DNA of 64,000 nucleotides. Origin: Novosphingobium sp. SG751A (lineage in GTDB: Bacteria > Pseudomonadota > Alphaproteobacteria > Sphingomonadales > Sphingomonadaceae). The stretch covers positions 62,001-126,000 of the forward strand of contig NZ_JABGCB010000004.1 in the NCBI RefSeq assembly GCF_013149295.1, given 5' to 3'. This document shows, in pieces, positions 63,410 through 64,000 of the stretch (position 1 is its first letter; each line of letters starts with the position of its first letter). Both the position numbers and the translations under genes were made by a program. The notes beneath the pieces were generated by a model. It saw nothing but the letters and a program-made list of their open reading frames with translations. It made no database searches and was not told the origin of the DNA.

Positions 63410-64000
63410 ATGGCCTTTGCCCGAACCGATCTTGCGGATCTTGCCGCCTTTATCGCCATTGCTCGCCACCGCAATTTTCGCCAGGCGGGGCTGGAACTGG
63501 GCGTCAGCGCCTCGGCGCTCAGCCATGCCCTGAAGGGACTGGAGGAGCGGCTGGGCGTCAAGCTGGTCAACCGGACCAATCGCTCGGTGACGCTGAGCGC
63601 GGCGGGCGAGGATCTGCTGGCCGGGCTGGGCGCTCCTTTTGCGGCGGTGCTGGCCGCCGAGGATGTGCTCAACCGCCATCGCCATACGCCGCGCGGGCGG
63701 ATTCGGCTCAATGTGCCCGATGTGGTGGCCAATATGGTGCTGGCCCCGGTGCTGCCCGAATTTAACCGAAGGTGGCCCGATGTTGAGCTCGATATCTGTG
63801 TCGATAATCGACTGCTGGATGTGTTCGACGAAGGGTTCGATGCGGGCATAAGATTTGGCGGAACGGTGCCCGATGACATGATCGCCCAGCGGATCAGCGC
63901 CGATGTGCAATGGGCGATTGCCGCATCGCCCGCCTACTTTGCGCAATTCGGGGTGCCGCTCCATCCCCGCGATCTGGCCGTGCACCGCTGTCTTCAGGTG
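63410..64000 (+). CDS. LysR-family regulator (partial, C-terminus beyond the right edge)
   Basis: There are 197 residues from the ATG at 63410, still open at the window end. The winged HTH is LADLAAFIAIARHRNFRQAGLELGVSASALSHALKGLEERLGVKLVNRTNRSVTLSAAGEDLL. The start of the effector domain follows (GRIRLNVPDVVANMVLAPVLPEFNRRWPDVELDICVDNRLLDVFDEGFDAGIRFGG), of the group commonly found next to oxidoreductase genes. It is co-directional with the cupin gene and likely in the same transcript. Its target is unknown. Confidence 0.9.
   Translation, partial: MAFARTDLADLAAFIAIARHRNFRQAGLELGVSASALSHALKGLEERLGVKLVNRTNRSVTLSAAGEDLLAGLGAPFAAVLAAEDVLNRHRHTPRGRIRLNVPDVVANMVLAPVLPEFNRRWPDVELDICVDNRLLDVFDEGFDAGIRFGGTVPDDMIAQRISADVQWAIAASPAYFAQFGVPLHPRDLAVHRCLQV

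Overview
The window is visibly GC-rich and densely packed. It reads like a chromosomal segment of an alphaproteobacterium of the Sphingomonadaceae, most likely Novosphingobium-like. The reasons are five large TonB-dependent receptors, VanA-type Rieske oxygenases beside a LigM-type O-demethylase, a complete catechol branch, and a fru phosphotransferase operon with an OprB porin. The genus is inferred from gene content and was not computed. I saw no rRNA, tRNA, CRISPR array, transposase or phage gene.

Layout. (1) 1-12.9 kb handles plant phenolics. It holds a truncated tannase/feruloyl esterase, a TonB receptor, a TetR/Rieske divergent pair with two adjacent operators, a small secreted protein, a frameshifted second Rieske oxygenase, a LigM-like O-demethylase, a GFA-family protein, an AraC regulator and another receptor. 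(2) 13-33 kb is a sulfatase locus: five exported Cys-type sulfatases in two operons, two paralogous receptors in opposite orientation, two LacI regulators, an MFS transporter, and a secreted metallo-beta-lactamase-fold/lipase/DUF3237 operon. It has no glycoside hydrolase. (3) 33-41 kb has a fifth receptor, a Tat-exported nucleoside-hydrolase-like protein, an MscS channel and a second TetR/Rieske divergent pair. (4) 41-50.6 kb is a fructose regulon. A LacI regulator, a shikimate-dehydrogenase-like protein and fructose-1,6-bisphosphatase face fruB-fruK-fruA-oprB across a control region with two AACGTT-core operators. (5) 50.6-54.8 kb has a DUF1800/DUF1501 pair and a WYL regulator facing a glutathione transferase. 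(6) 54.8-62.9 kb is one operon, catB-catC-catA-benA-benB-benD-pcaD-reductase, facing a LysR regulator. It takes benzoate through catechol and cis,cis-muconate to 3-oxoadipate. (7) The right edge has a cupin that matches the manganese hydroxynitrile lyase family and a truncated LysR regulator.

How it fits together. The TonB receptors should import the substrates, and secreted esterases and sulfatases should strip acyl and sulfate groups. Rieske and LigM-type demethylases should remove methyl groups, and the ben/cat operon should open the ring. LacI-type palindromes with a CAGCGCTG or CAACGTTG core lie upstream of three receptors, which suggests carbohydrate-like inducers for the sulfatase locus. 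The most notable open question is the substrate of that GH-free, sulfatase-rich locus.
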